Shown: in pieces, positions 63,461 to 64,000 of the stretch | Numbering within the stretch: position 1 is the first letter of the stretch | Layout of the letters: the number at the start of each line of letters is the position of its first letter | Assembly: GCA_900708905.1 (NCBI GenBank) | Contig: CAADRB010000038.1 | Coordinates: forward strand, 732,814 to 796,813 | Origin: Hymenolepis diminuta | Taxonomy: Eukaryota; Platyhelminthes; Cestoda; Cyclophyllidea; Hymenolepididae | Reading direction: 5' to 3' | DNA length: 64,000 nt | Translations under genes and position numbers: made by a program | Notes under the pieces: generated by a model | What the model was told of the DNA's origin: nothing | Databases searched by the model: none | Seen by the model: only the letters and a program-made list of their open reading frames with translations

Positions 63461-64000
63461 CTGAAAAATGAAAAATTATCTCAGTTAGGTTCACGTCTTT
63501 AACTGGCGCTCCATTTCTATTCTTATCATTTTTGAAGGCTAAAAAGAACTGATCTTGAAAAATTTCATGTCCTTCTGTTTTATCTGAACACAGAACGAAG
63601 AGTGTTCAAACCGTTACAAGTCCGTTATTCTATAAATTCTTGATGAAATTTCAGGTTTTTAACTCGGAAAAACTTAAAATTTGATAGACTCCTCTTCATT
63701 TTCCTTCTTAAATCTATAGTTTGCTTATAAACTCTCGGAGACATTTTCAGTCTTGCGACATAAAGTATATGGGCATTAAATTTTAATGTTAATTTGAAAA
63801 GCAAAAATTTATTACCCAGTACAAAGAGTGCAAACTTAATAAATTTACTAGCCTTTAAACCAAAAAATTAATTTTATAATTTATAATGCATATTTACAAT
63901 GTATATAAGCTTAATAAGACGCTTATGCTTTTTTATGTACCGTCCAAAAATTGGCCCCCATCGGTGCACATCCAACGGCACCAATGAACTATGTTGGTAA
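63461..64000. other. Right edge, presumed intron of the minus-strand gene
   Basis: The minus-strand exon at 63359-63460 is preceded by a TTTTTCAG acceptor, so this stretch should be intron. The last 50 bases are GC-richer than the surroundings. They could contain part of another exon or a repeat cut by the window edge, but no frame could be chosen. Confidence 0.4.

Noticed and set aside
63941..64000. Possible repeat shared with about 32000-32050
   Set aside because: Both contain TTCATTGG and GATG in similar order (one on the minus strand), but the match is too short and cut by the window edge.

Overview
This is a eukaryotic window: AT-rich, gene-poor, with intron-split genes and much decayed repeat sequence. 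I assembled two complete protein-coding genes by following exon phase by hand. Very short introns (34, 46, 66, 74 and 78 nt) sit beside introns of 3.6 and 9.6 kb. This, and a strong 3' splice acceptor ten bases before the CLPX start codon with no visible partner, suggests a flatworm (cestode or trematode). That assignment is inference; no species-specific marker was seen.

Layout. Positions 1387-1534 hold the last coding exon of a plus-strand gene that begins upstream. About 12 kb of repeat-bearing sequence follows. A six-exon CPEB1-type gene (13447-17689, plus; 857 aa) encodes a translational regulator with two RRMs and a ZZ zinc-binding domain. About 15.6 kb without a recognisable gene follows. 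An eleven-exon CLPX gene (33327-51662, plus; 679 aa) encodes the mitochondrial AAA+ unfoldase partner of ClpP, from presequence to stop. Downstream is a decayed Tc1/mariner-type transposon on the minus strand (about 52975-54229), then two orphan exon-like ORFs on the plus strand. The last three coding exons of an unidentified minus-strand gene lie at 61124-63460; its 5' part is probably beyond the right edge.

The genes do not form a pathway and look independently transcribed. CPEB acts on cytoplasmic mRNA and CLPX in the mitochondrial matrix. The most interesting non-genic material is a dispersed repeat with a tRNA-like head (six diverged copies on both strands, apparently tRNA-derived), the mariner relic, and two pairs of old direct duplications. 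I found no rRNA, CRISPR, virus or intact mobile element, and no convincing unknown multi-gene system.
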